Source: Bdellovibrionales bacterium (GTDB lineage: Bacteria > Bdellovibrionota > Bdellovibrionia > Bdellovibrionales > JAMPXM01). Taken from it: a DNA stretch of 9,668 nucleotides. A program made the position numbers and the translations under genes. This document shows, piece after piece, positions 1 to 6,643 of this stretch (its first letter is position 1; each line of letters begins with the position of its first letter). The stretch spans positions 1 through 9,668 of the forward strand of contig SXSP01000216.1 in NCBI GenBank assembly GCA_005792225.1, read 5' to 3'. The notes below the pieces were generated by a model. That model saw nothing but the letters and a program-made list of their open reading frames with translations, did no database searches and was not told the origin of the DNA.

Positions 1-262
1 AAAGCCAGCGGGGTACACGAAAGTTTTCGTTCGAAACGAAAGCCAGCGGGGTGCACGAAATTTTTCGTCCAAAACGAAAGCCGCAGGGTGCACGAAAGTT
101 TTCGTTCGAAACGAAAGCCGCGGGGTGCACGAAAGTTTTCGTTCAAAACGAAAGCCCGCAGGGTTACACGAAAGTCTTCGTTCAAAACGAAAGCCAGTAG
201 ACGCCCGAAGACCCCACCCAAAAACGAAAGCCGTCGCACGCCCGAAGCCCCCGGCCAAAGCG
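1..262. repeat. Tandem array of 36-39 bp hairpin-containing units
   Basis: Seven head-to-tail units can be read at 1-38, 39-76, 77-113, 114-150, 151-189, 190-226 and 227-262. Each starts AAAGCC and ends near AAAACG or GAAACG; the last two are badly degraded. Units 1, 3 and 4 carry a perfect 7-bp stem with a 3-nt loop (TTTCGTT-CGA-AACGAAA, or loop CAA in unit 4). Unit 2 keeps 6 bp and unit 5 loses one end pair. Counting the junction with the next unit, the arms ACGAAA, TTTCGT and ACGAAA follow in order, so the middle arm could pair with either flank. Unit length is not a multiple of three and varies, which argues against coding. Unit 1 begins at the window edge, so the array probably continues to the left. 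Function is unknown. Confidence 0.85.
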
Positions 263-320
263 AAACCCCGCCTCCCCACGCCACACTGTCCAAACCCCAT
301 ACACGCGCCAACCCCGAAAC
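201..320 (+). other. C-rich, T-poor, G-poor tract; possible Rho loading region
   Basis: By hand count these 120 bases hold about 59 C, 36 A, 20 G and only 5 T on the plus strand. The tract covers the two decayed repeat units and continues past them. Unstructured C-rich, G-poor RNA is the known signature of rut sites that load Rho, so a transcript entering from the left could be terminated here, before the gene that starts at 491. That role is inference. The skew could instead be a by-product of repeat decay. Confidence 0.3.
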
Positions 321-333
321 GGCACTTCGTTTC
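316..333. repeat. Inverted repeat GAAACG-6 nt-CGTTTC
   Basis: A 6-bp stem (316-321 with 328-333) encloses the loop GCACTT. The arms resemble the arm core of the tandem array about 55 bp to the left, so this may be a lone diverged relic of that repeat. A 6-bp match can also arise by chance. Confidence 0.35.
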
Positions 334-390
334 AAATTGAGCCAGTTACGGTCTCAGCTCGAAATTATCGGGATTTCAGCGGTCCGGGCC

Positions 391-421
391 TTGCTCATTC
401 ACTTCCCAAGTCGATTTTAAA
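391..421 (+). promoter_or_regulatory. Weak sigma70-like promoter candidate
   Basis: TTGCTC (391-396) and TTTAAA (416-421) are separated by 19 bp, about 70 bp upstream of the start at 491. Both boxes are only partial matches and the spacer is long. It is the best candidate I see in the 170 bp between the C-rich tract and the gene; nothing else is evident between 334 and 490. Confidence 0.2.
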
Positions 422-490
422 TGCGCTCGGAAGCGAAGTTGGTGAGCTATGATTTTACGGCCTCAATATAGAGATCTCGAGGAACGCGGC

Positions 491-3400
491 ATGAGCCCCT
501 TCAGGGTGGCAATCGTTGTCTTCATCATTTGCTCCGCGATCTTTTCGACAGACCAGGCCTTCGGACAAGCCCAAGCCCAAGCGCAGACCCAAGCCCAACC
601 CAAACAACAATGGACCCAACCCAAAGCACAAGAGCAACAGACTTGGCAGCAGTCGCAGAAGGACGTGTGGAAAGCACAAGCGACGGCAGCAAACGATGGG
701 GAATCGTTTGGTCGAGCGCTCATGGAGGTCAAGCGCCTCCATGCGGAGAAGCCCAACAGCGCGAAGTTGAGGATGGCGCAGCGGAAGGCGCTCGCGCTTG
801 CAGAACAGATTGGCAACAACCTCGATGCGCAGGTGAAGCAGACTGAAACAAATTCGAGTTTGACGGCGGAGCAGAAGGCGAATCTCAAGAATACGGCCGA
901 AGAAATTAAGAAATGGATGCGTGGGGAGATGGACTCTGCGCTCATTCCGATTCGCGGTGTGATCATGAAGGATCCGAATGCGCCGGCTTCGGAAAAGAAC
1001 ATCGCTCAGGTTGAGCTTCAGGTCGCGGGAGCGGATCGTGAGACTCTCATGAAAGAGGCTCAGGAGCATAAGCGATCGCTCATCAGTCGGGGCGCGACGG
1101 CGGGTGGTCACTTCACGACTCAGTATGCGACCTTCGGTGCGGCGTCGTTTCTCTTAGCGACTGCGCAGCTCGGGATGTCTTATCAGACCAATCCTGTCGC
1201 TTTGGACCAGTGGTTGATGAGCGTGAAGGATCCTGTAGGTGCAGCGGGTTTCGCGCTCTTCATGGCGGTGAACCATCCGGTTTCGGCGGCGCTGATGGGA
1301 GTGATGAAGGGGACGATTCCTCGCCTCATGATTCCGTACATCGGGATGCTTGCGGGTTCACTGGCGTCGACGGCCTTCCACGATGTCGTGGCGGATGCTG
1401 ACTTACATAAATGTACGATGTCGTATTTTACGAAGGCCGGTCGTTCGGAAGAGATCTGTAACAAGGCTTTCGACACGTGGGTACCGACGAACAAAATCAT
1501 CGAGTATTCTCCGGGCCTCATGTCGCTGATCGCTTCGCAGGCAATCGCGGATGTGGGTCGCTACGCACTCGTGCGCGCGTTCGGTCAGGGAACTCGTCAG
1601 GCTTTGGCGGAGACGGCTCCTGGAAAAGCCGTTCGTCTCGTCTTCAATGGTTTAAAAGTTGTTCCTCAGGCGACGGGAGTCGCGGCTAATGCGGCTCGCT
1701 CAGGTGCCACGGTTGCGGCCGGGGGATTCACACCGGTTTCGTTCGCGTTGGGTGCGGCACAGTTTACGGTCTTCCTGGCGATTGACTCGGTTGTTGCCGA
1801 GCCGATCATGCAGTGGAAATCAGAGGCGATGCTCGCTTCGATGAACTTGAAGACCTTCTTTGATAAGTGGGGCTTCCATCGGGAGTTCTCACGTCCGGTC
1901 GAGGGCAAGACGCAGATGATTCAGAATGCGTTTGATGTCGAGGCGACGGACCTTTACAGCGCTCATCAGTACTTGATGCTCTCGTACACGAACCTTGGTC
2001 AGAGCGCATGGGCAAAGCCTGAGGACGTCAATAAATGCGTACCTCCGGAAGTGGCCGAGAAGAAGATTCCGGGAATTCTCTCGCGTCCCGTAATGCTCAT
2101 TCCGAACATTTTTGATAGCTTCGCGAAAACCTACAGACTCATTGCTCATTCGAAGTCGGATCAACAACTTCGCTGCGAAGTCCTGGCACGCCCGACGGAG
2201 TTGATCACTCGTTACGGAGAGCTAAACAAAAAATGGCGCGAAACTCTCTTGACTTCGTTCACGACCAAGCAGCAATCATGGTTGCAGCTGATCGCGAACT
2301 TCAACGAGGTCTTCCTCGCATCAAACACAGTTGCGCAATACTTGGCTGATGCAAAACACAAGATGTCGAGAGGCGGCGAAAAGCCGGATCTTTCGCGCGA
2401 AGCGATCTCGAAGTTGATCGTGGATCCCGATGCACAGGCGCAAGCGGCAGCTGGAGGCGGGCATTCGCACGCTCAACCGAGTCAGCCGAATTCGTTCGGT
2501 CGTCTTGCGACTCCGCAGCTTGCGGACTACGTGATCGCCACTTTGGCTTGCGGCACGAATGTTTCGACGGCTCAAGCTGAGGAGAGCTCCTCGATCTTGA
2601 GCCGGGCTTGGAGCAAGGCCGTGACGTTCGTTAAAGGTCGCGACACGGCTTATTTAAAAACTCGCTTTGGTTCGAGCTTCCAATTCGTCGCTCCGAATAT
2701 CACCACGGGTGATGGATCGATCTGCAGCAATGGCGAATGGACTCAAGATCCGAACTACACTCTGTATTCGAATGAAGTCGATGCCCTTCCGGCCGATGTT
2801 TTCACGGGTAAGTTCCGCGACTCCGCGACCAAGAGAACCTATGTTGGACTCGCCGAGTACGTTTTCGAAAACATCAAGCCTGAGGTTTACCAAGCTGAAG
2901 GTGACTATTCGAACTTCGCGGTCTGGTGGGACAAGAACGTTCAAGAGTCGATCGAGCCCGTCTGGCAGAAGTACGCTAAGGCTTACGGAAAACTGATCGA
3001 AGAAAGCTTCCTCCCGGTCGCGTTCAATCGTGAGTTCCGTAACGGCTGCCCGACCGTTTCAGGTCGCGGAAGCACGAACAACGCGAAAGCGGAAAAGGAC
3101 TCGGACGGCTTTGTCGCACAAACAAGCCGCTCGTCAGGCAAAGGCAACACCGATCAAAACTGCGCGGATTCGCCCATCGCCTACCGCGTGGGTCAGGGTG
3201 TGTTCCTCTCGCTTGAGATTGAAATGCGAAATTACTTGAGAGGCGTGTACTCGATCTACGCGAGTACGTTCAGCCAGACCGACAAAGAGATGCAGAAGCA
3301 TGCGCTCAAGGCCTACTTGGACGTCGCGAATCACTTGATTTCGAGGGTGGTGAATCTCGGAAAAGAAGAGTTCAAATCCGACGAACTCCCGCAATTCGTG

Positions 3401-3658
3401 GATACGAATCGCGACGCCGTCAGCGCGTTGAAAGCCATGGTTGAAGCGAAGATGGATGAGATCGGCGAACCCGAAGACAGCTTCCGCCGCGCGTCCCTCA
3501 ATCAGCTCACGACCGCGATCAACAACCTGCTCTTTGAGCAGGGTCAGTACGCGGCGAAGGTAAAGACGATGGACTTCATGGACGCCATTTCGCGTCCTCT
3601 TGACGAAAAGGTGAACACGCCGAAACCGTCAAATCCGTTTAACCGGGGTCCGCGCTAA
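491..3658 (+). CDS. Large exported protein of unknown function
   Basis: This encodes 1055 aa that I do not recognise. The start at 491 is preferred over an in-frame ATG at 449 because GAGGAA lies 6 nt upstream and because it places a typical signal peptide at the N-terminus: MSPFR, a hydrophobic core, then cleavage probably near AFG-QA around residue 25. Residues 26-62 are rich in Gln and Ala. Residues about 80-200 are charged and probably helical. A patchwork of hydrophobic stretches spans about 211-436 (roughly 211-226, 249-269, 279-296, 341-354 and 411-436), unusual for a soluble periplasmic protein. Eight cysteines follow the signal peptide (308, 323, 516, 562, 687, 745, 853, 891), an even number consistent with four disulfides. 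A GGGHSH motif lies near 655. The export call is firm and the function is unknown. It may be transcribed with the next gene, which lies 90 bp downstream on the same strand. Confidence 0.9.
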   Translation: MSPFRVAIVVFIICSAIFSTDQAFGQAQAQAQTQAQPKQQWTQPKAQEQQTWQQSQKDVWKAQATAANDGESFGRALMEVKRLHAEKPNSAKLRMAQRKALALAEQIGNNLDAQVKQTETNSSLTAEQKANLKNTAEEIKKWMRGEMDSALIPIRGVIMKDPNAPASEKNIAQVELQVAGADRETLMKEAQEHKRSLISRGATAGGHFTTQYATFGAASFLLATAQLGMSYQTNPVALDQWLMSVKDPVGAAGFALFMAVNHPVSAALMGVMKGTIPRLMIPYIGMLAGSLASTAFHDVVADADLHKCTMSYFTKAGRSEEICNKAFDTWVPTNKIIEYSPGLMSLIASQAIADVGRYALVRAFGQGTRQALAETAPGKAVRLVFNGLKVVPQATGVAANAARSGATVAAGGFTPVSFALGAAQFTVFLAIDSVVAEPIMQWKSEAMLASMNLKTFFDKWGFHREFSRPVEGKTQMIQNAFDVEATDLYSAHQYLMLSYTNLGQSAWAKPEDVNKCVPPEVAEKKIPGILSRPVMLIPNIFDSFAKTYRLIAHSKSDQQLRCEVLARPTELITRYGELNKKWRETLLTSFTTKQQSWLQLIANFNEVFLASNTVAQYLADAKHKMSRGGEKPDLSREAISKLIVDPDAQAQAAAGGGHSHAQPSQPNSFGRLATPQLADYVIATLACGTNVSTAQAEESSSILSRAWSKAVTFVKGRDTAYLKTRFGSSFQFVAPNITTGDGSICSNGEWTQDPNYTLYSNEVDALPADVFTGKFRDSATKRTYVGLAEYVFENIKPEVYQAEGDYSNFAVWWDKNVQESIEPVWQKYAKAYGKLIEESFLPVAFNREFRNGCPTVSGRGSTNNAKAEKDSDGFVAQTSRSSGKGNTDQNCADSPIAYRVGQGVFLSLEIEMRNYLRGVYSIYASTFSQTDKEMQKHALKAYLDVANHLISRVVNLGKEEFKSDELPQFVDTNRDAVSALKAMVEAKMDEIGEPEDSFRRASLNQLTTAINNLLFEQGQYAAKVKTMDFMDAISRPLDEKVNTPKPSNPFNRGPR
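566..601 (+). repeat. Hexanucleotide repeat encoding Ala-Gln dipeptides
   Basis: Imperfect copies of CAAGCC (with CAAGCG, CAGACC and CAACCC variants) run in frame just after the signal peptide and encode the AQAQAQTQAQ stretch. Because the unit is two codons, slippage would change protein length without shifting the frame. Confidence 0.7.
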
Positions 3659-3711
3659 GAGCTTGAAGGTACGAAGTTTGAAATTAAGTTACGGCATTAA
3701 AAACAAAACTG

Positions 3712-3727
3712 AAGGTTCAAGAACCTT
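3712..3727. promoter_or_regulatory. Perfect 16-bp palindrome upstream of the small exported gene
   Basis: AAGGTTCAAGAACCTT is a perfect palindrome lying 7 nt before the ribosome binding site of the gene at 3749. As RNA it would form a 6-bp stem with a CAAG loop. As DNA it has the two-fold symmetry of an operator for a dimeric regulator. No T-run follows, so it is not a normal terminator. A second TGAAGGT lies at 3664-3670. Which role applies is not known. Confidence 0.45.
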
Positions 3728-3748
3728 TACCACTAGAGGAGAAGAAAG

Positions 3749-4204
3749 ATGTTCCGCGAAATGACCCTGTCCACCATGGCTGTCATGATGCTCGCTTCCA
3801 GCGCGTTCGCCGCTCCCACGACTCGTGAGACGGTGAAAAACGAGAAGCTCGAAAAAGAAAAAATCGAAGCAGCGGGCAAGATGGAAAAGACGAGCGGCTC
3901 GGATCGTACCGAAGTTCTCAAGATGCGCATTTACCGTGAGGCGTCTGAGCTCCTCTCCGCTGCGAATAACGCCGCGAAGGAAGGCAAATGTGATTCCGAG
4001 TGCGTTCGCTCGGCTCAAGCTCTCGAAGAAGTCGTTCGCAATAAAGAGAAGCTCGGTTTGAACGACACGATCAAGCCCGAGAAAGTTGTTCGCGATGCGG
4101 CTAAGAAGCTTAAAGAAGGAAAGTCGATCGAAGTCGCGATGAAAGAGTCGATCGAAGAAAACGGCGTTAAAAAAGATAAGCTTCTCGAGTGCGCTGGCAA
4201 GTAA
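3749..4204 (+). CDS. Small exported Lys/Glu-rich protein of unknown function
   Basis: This encodes 151 aa of no family I recognise. A strong ribosome binding site (AGAGGAGA, 3735-3742) lies 6 nt before the ATG. The N-terminus is a good Sec signal peptide, with a Met/Ala/Leu-rich core and SAFAA giving cleavage around residue 21. The mature part, about 130 aa, is dominated by Lys, Glu and Ala, has no membrane segment, and is probably mostly helical. There are three cysteines: C81 and C85 in a C-x3-C arrangement, and C148 near the C-terminus. The odd number leaves one free or intermolecular thiol if it is periplasmic. It follows the 1055-aa exported protein on the same strand after 90 bp, so the two could be co-expressed, though its own palindrome and strong RBS suggest separate control. 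It ends just before the shared terminator. Confidence 0.85.
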   Translation: MFREMTLSTMAVMMLASSAFAAPTTRETVKNEKLEKEKIEAAGKMEKTSGSDRTEVLKMRIYREASELLSAANNAAKEGKCDSECVRSAQALEEVVRNKEKLGLNDTIKPEKVVRDAAKKLKEGKSIEVAMKESIEENGVKKDKLLECAGK

Positions 4205-4234
4205 GTCTTGATCCGGTAAAGGTCTGAACCAGAG

Positions 4235-4256
4235 GCCGCGGGTTCCTCCCCGCGGC
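4235..4256. terminator. GC-rich hairpin, probable bidirectional terminator
   Basis: An 8-bp perfect stem (GCCGCGGG with CCCGCGGC) encloses the loop TTCCTC and lies between two converging genes. It starts directly after the motB stop codon on the minus strand and 30 bp after the stop of the small exported gene. On the plus strand it is followed by TTACTCTTT, a loose U-rich tail; on the minus strand no U-run follows. An outer inverted repeat, GGTAAAG (4215-4221) with CTTTACC (4262-4268), encloses it. Confidence 0.7.
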
Positions 4257-4997
4257 TTACTCTTTACCCGTGACGATCAAAACTTCGATGCGTCGATTCT
4301 TTGCCCGGTTTTCCTCGGATGTGTTGGGAACGACGGGCTTCTGATCCGCATACGCCACGGCCGTGAGCTTTGAACCCGGGATCTTGTGCTTGGCCATGAG
4401 ATAGCGGACGATCTTCGTCGCCCGAGAAGCCGAAAGCTCCCAGTTACTCGGATATTTCTCGGTACGAATCGGCTCATCGTCGGTATGCCCTTCGATGATG
4501 ATCTTGCGATTCGAGTCTTTCAAAAGTTTTCCGAGCTGATCCAGCGCACGCGAAGATTCCGCTCTTAAATCAGCTGAGCCCGACGGAAACAAACGACTTG
4601 CCGCGACCTGAATACGAACGCCAACGGAGTCATGATAGACGTCCTGCACGGTCTCCCCGTCCTCACCCATCTCTTTTTCTAAACGGTTCTCGACGTAGTT
4701 CTGAACTTCCTGACCTCCGGCATTTCCTTGCGGGAAAGTCTGGATGACGGGCGGAATAAAGCTTTGGCTGCGAAGATCGTTGAATTGATCAAAGGCCGAT
4801 CCACCGCTTCCCAGTCCAACATAACCCGCAAAGGACTTCTTGATCGACTCCTCGAACTCCTCTTGCTTTTTCACGTCGGCCGCCGATGTCGCGTAGAGAA
4901 CGACAAAGAAGGCAAACAAAAGCGTAATGAAGTCCGCATACGATACGAGCCAACGCTCGTGATTCTCGTGTTCCTCGTGCCGCTTCTTGAGCGCCAT
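4257..4997 (-). CDS. motB: Flagellar motor stator protein MotB
   Basis: This 246-aa protein is the peptidoglycan-anchored half of the flagellar stator, which couples ion flow to rotation. A short His/Glu-rich cytoplasmic N-terminus (HEEHENHERW) leads into one membrane helix at about 17-38, containing the YADF motif; D22 is the ion-binding aspartate. A periplasmic plug and linker region follows, then an OmpA/MotB peptidoglycan-binding domain at about 125-243 with GHTDDEPI (170-177), NWELSASRA (185-193) and NRRIEVL (234-240). The ATG shares its A with the motA stop (TGATG), so translation is probably coupled. GAGG lies 7 nt upstream, within the end of motA. The spacing and motifs leave little doubt. 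The coupling ion (proton or sodium) cannot be told from the sequence with confidence. Confidence 0.96.
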   Translation of the reverse strand: MALKKRHEEHENHERWLVSYADFITLLFAFFVVLYATSAADVKKQEEFEESIKKSFAGYVGLGSGGSAFDQFNDLRSQSFIPPVIQTFPQGNAGGQEVQNYVENRLEKEMGEDGETVQDVYHDSVGVRIQVAASRLFPSGSADLRAESSRALDQLGKLLKDSNRKIIIEGHTDDEPIRTEKYPSNWELSASRATKIVRYLMAKHKIPGSKLTAVAYADQKPVVPNTSEENRAKNRRIEVLIVTGKE

Positions 4998-5773
4998 CAG
5001 GCCGCCTCGGAGTAGCTCTCAGCCCGCGGATTATGGAGATAAGATTTAAGCTTCTCTTCGATGATGAAGGGATTAAGTCCGTTCATGATGCCGATGGCGC
5101 CCTCGAGGATCATCGCCTTCGTCTCAACTTGCTTTCGAACCTTACGCTTGATCTTTGCTCCGAGCGGGAGAAGGAGCAAGTTCGCGAGCCCGACCCCGTA
5201 GACCGTCGCGACGAACGCAACCGCGATACCGGATCCGAGTTTACTCGTATCGGTCAAATTCGACATGACGTGAATAAGTCCCAAGACTGCGCCTATGATC
5301 CCGAGGGTGGGAGCATAACCTCCGGCATCGACGAAGACCTTGGCACCCGCCAGCTGGTTCTCTTCTTCAAGAGCGAGCTTTGCTTCAAAGATATCGCGAA
5401 GGATTTTCGGATCCACTCCGTCGATGACGAAGCGAAAGACATTCTGCATGAAGGGGTTCGAGAAATTCGTGAGTCTCCGCTCGAGGGCGAGAACTGACTC
5501 TTTTCTTGCGAGCTGCGCGGCTTCGATCAGCTCGCGCAGAATTTGGTCCTGGTCATCACCCTTTTCCTCGCGGAAGCCGAGTCGCAGGAGTTTGAGTCCC
5601 ATGAAAAGATCTTCACGTGTCGTGCTCACGAGTACGGCACCGAACGTCCCACCGAGGACGATGAACGCTGCCGTCCCCTGCACGATGGAGCCGACGTGGC
5701 CTCCCTCGAGAATCATGCCGCCGATGATCCCGCCGAACGCGAGAAACAAACCGAGCAGTGTAATCACATCCAT
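4997..5773 (-). CDS. motA: Flagellar motor stator protein MotA
   Basis: This 258-aa protein forms the ring of the stator around MotB and contacts the rotor. Four membrane segments lie at about 2-21, 33-51, 151-171 and 181-203, with a large cytoplasmic loop between the second and third. The loop carries the charged stretch ARKESVLALERR (89-100), where rotor-interacting charges lie in the family. GGYAPTLGIIGAVLGLI (151-167) is the family signature. P155 and P203 sit roughly where the two functionally important prolines of E. coli MotA lie. The length matches the shorter MotA/PomA-type proteins rather than the roughly 295-aa enterobacterial form. The ribosome binding site AAGGAG lies 9 nt upstream and is made from the last two sense codons of flbD (Lys-Glu), so the gene is expressed with flbD. 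It overlaps motB by 1 bp. Confidence 0.96.
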   Translation of the reverse strand: MDVITLLGLFLAFGGIIGGMILEGGHVGSIVQGTAAFIVLGGTFGAVLVSTTREDLFMGLKLLRLGFREEKGDDQDQILRELIEAAQLARKESVLALERRLTNFSNPFMQNVFRFVIDGVDPKILRDIFEAKLALEEENQLAGAKVFVDAGGYAPTLGIIGAVLGLIHVMSNLTDTSKLGSGIAVAFVATVYGVGLANLLLLPLGAKIKRKVRKQVETKAMILEGAIGIMNGLNPFIIEEKLKSYLHNPRAESYSEAA

Positions 5774-5779
5774 GTGAAG

Positions 5780-5980
5780 TCACTCCTTAACGAGATACGG
5801 AAGCTGCAGCTTTCGTCGAAACACGACGATCTTCTCAACGATCTCTTCGGGCCGATCACGTACCATCAGCTTTTCGCCGTCAGTGAACGTGAGGACCGTG
5901 TCAGGCGTCGATTCCACGAATCGGATCAAGTCAGGATTGACCATGACATGAATGCCGTTGAGCTTGCTGAGTTCGATCAT
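5780..5980 (-). CDS. flbD: FlbD family flagellar protein
   Basis: This encodes 66 aa matching the small FlbD (YlzI-like) family found next to motA in several flagellar clusters. The start MIELSKLNG, the middle NPDLI...ESTPDTVLTF and the segment PEEIVEKIVVFRRKL fit the family along its whole length. Its exact role is not established; association with motility is inferred from conserved neighbourhood. It is not the NtrC-type regulator of Caulobacter that is also called FlbD. I chose the start at 5980 because family members begin at MIxL; an in-frame ATG at 6004 would add eight residues (MALWNTID). Neither start has a good ribosome binding site: GGAA lies about 10 nt before the inner one. Its stop is 6 bp before motA, which places it first in the operon. 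Confidence 0.85.
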   Translation of the reverse strand: MIELSKLNGIHVMVNPDLIRFVESTPDTVLTFTDGEKLMVRDRPEEIVEKIVVFRRKLQLPYLVKE

Positions 5981-6009
5981 GTCTATAGTGTTCCACAGAG
6001 CCATGCGAA

Positions 6010-6038
6010 TTTACATTGGCCCACAAGCGGTTTAGACT
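6010..6038 (+). promoter_or_regulatory. Possible promoter abutting the PAP2 start
   Basis: TTTACA (6010-6015) and TAGACT (6033-6038) are 17 bp apart, with five and four matches to the sigma70 consensus. The -10 box touches the annotated ATG at 6039, so transcription would begin near 6045, where an in-frame GTG lies. It is either a chance match or points to a leaderless start. Confidence 0.2.
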
Positions 6039-6614
6039 ATGGCCGTGGAACAACTCATTCAATTCGACCGAAGCCTCTTCGTTCAGATCAACTCGTCCTG
6101 GACTAGCTCCCTTGCGGATGCTTTTTTCCCCGCGATCACGGACCTTCATCGCAATCCCTATTTCATCAGCGTGCTCGCTCTTAGTCTTGGCATTTGGGTT
6201 TGGAAGCGTCGGGGTTATGCGCTTCGCTGGATCGTGGCTCTCATTATCAGCGTGAGTCTCTCGGATCTCATCGCTTACCGAGTCATCAAAGCAAACGTGA
6301 GCCGCGAGCGCCCACCGCAAGCCGGCGTTGAGATCGTCATCCGCGGGCAGAAACATACCGGTAACTCGTTTCCATCAAATCACGCGGCGAACATGTTCGC
6401 TGCGGCGATGACAATCTCGGGCGCCTCTCCCGCGATTGGCGTGCCTCTCTTTATCGCGGCAGGTCTCGTGGCTTACAGCCGCGTTTACGTGGGAGCGCAC
6501 TTTCCAATGGACGTGATGGGAGGAGCGGCCCTTGGAATTCTCATCGCCGCCCTCGTCAGAATTCTCCTAGGTCGATGGCTTAAAGCACCTCCACTGAAGC
6601 TACCCGAGTCCTAA
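6039..6614 (+). CDS. PAP2 superfamily membrane phosphatase
   Basis: This 191-aa membrane protein carries all three motifs of the type 2 phosphatidic acid phosphatase superfamily: K84-x6-R91-P92, PSNH at 112-115, and S147-R148-x5-H154-x3-D158. H115 and H154 are the expected nucleophile and general acid/base residues. Hydrophobic helices surround them, and the N-terminus FDRSLFVQINSSW...DAFFPAITDL is typical of bacterial members. Relatives dephosphorylate undecaprenyl pyrophosphate, phosphatidylglycerol phosphate or lipid A, usually with the active site facing the periplasm; the substrate here cannot be assigned. The second motif has Asn in place of the usual Gly (PSGH), a variant at a non-catalytic position. 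It is divergent from flbD across about 58 bp and has no clear ribosome binding site (only AAGCGG). The next gene, 85 bp downstream, is co-oriented. Confidence 0.93.
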   Translation: MAVEQLIQFDRSLFVQINSSWTSSLADAFFPAITDLHRNPYFISVLALSLGIWVWKRRGYALRWIVALIISVSLSDLIAYRVIKANVSRERPPQAGVEIVIRGQKHTGNSFPSNHAANMFAAAMTISGASPAIGVPLFIAAGLVAYSRVYVGAHFPMDVMGGAALGILIAALVRILLGRWLKAPPLKLPES

Positions 6615-6643
6615 GCCTTAGATCATCAAAACGACAATGGACG

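Noticed and set aside
1..262. CRISPR array
   Set aside because: The units are contiguous with no unique spacers between them, and no cas gene is nearby.
88..420. Plus-strand open frame of 110 codons across the repeat array
   Set aside because: It is basic and repetitive only because it reads the tandem units; the unit length shifts frame each copy and there is no ribosome binding site or family resemblance.
449..490. Upstream start adding 14 residues to the large exported protein
   Set aside because: The ATG at 491 has GAGGAA at proper spacing and starts a normal signal peptide; the site before 449 is only 2 nt away and would put several charged residues before it.
455..1111. Minus-strand open frame of 218 codons
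   Set aside because: It lies antisense to the signal peptide and Gln-rich part of the large exported protein, with arginine/leucine-rich composition typical of a shadow frame.
5981..6040. Sigma28 or sigma54 flagellar promoter for the flbD operon
   Set aside because: On the minus strand a TAAA followed by GCCAAT is present, but with spacing too short for sigma28, and no proper GG-N10-GC pair for sigma54 was found.
5543..6106. Plus-strand open frame of 187 codons
   Set aside because: It is antisense to motA and flbD, which are clearly real, and shows no domain.
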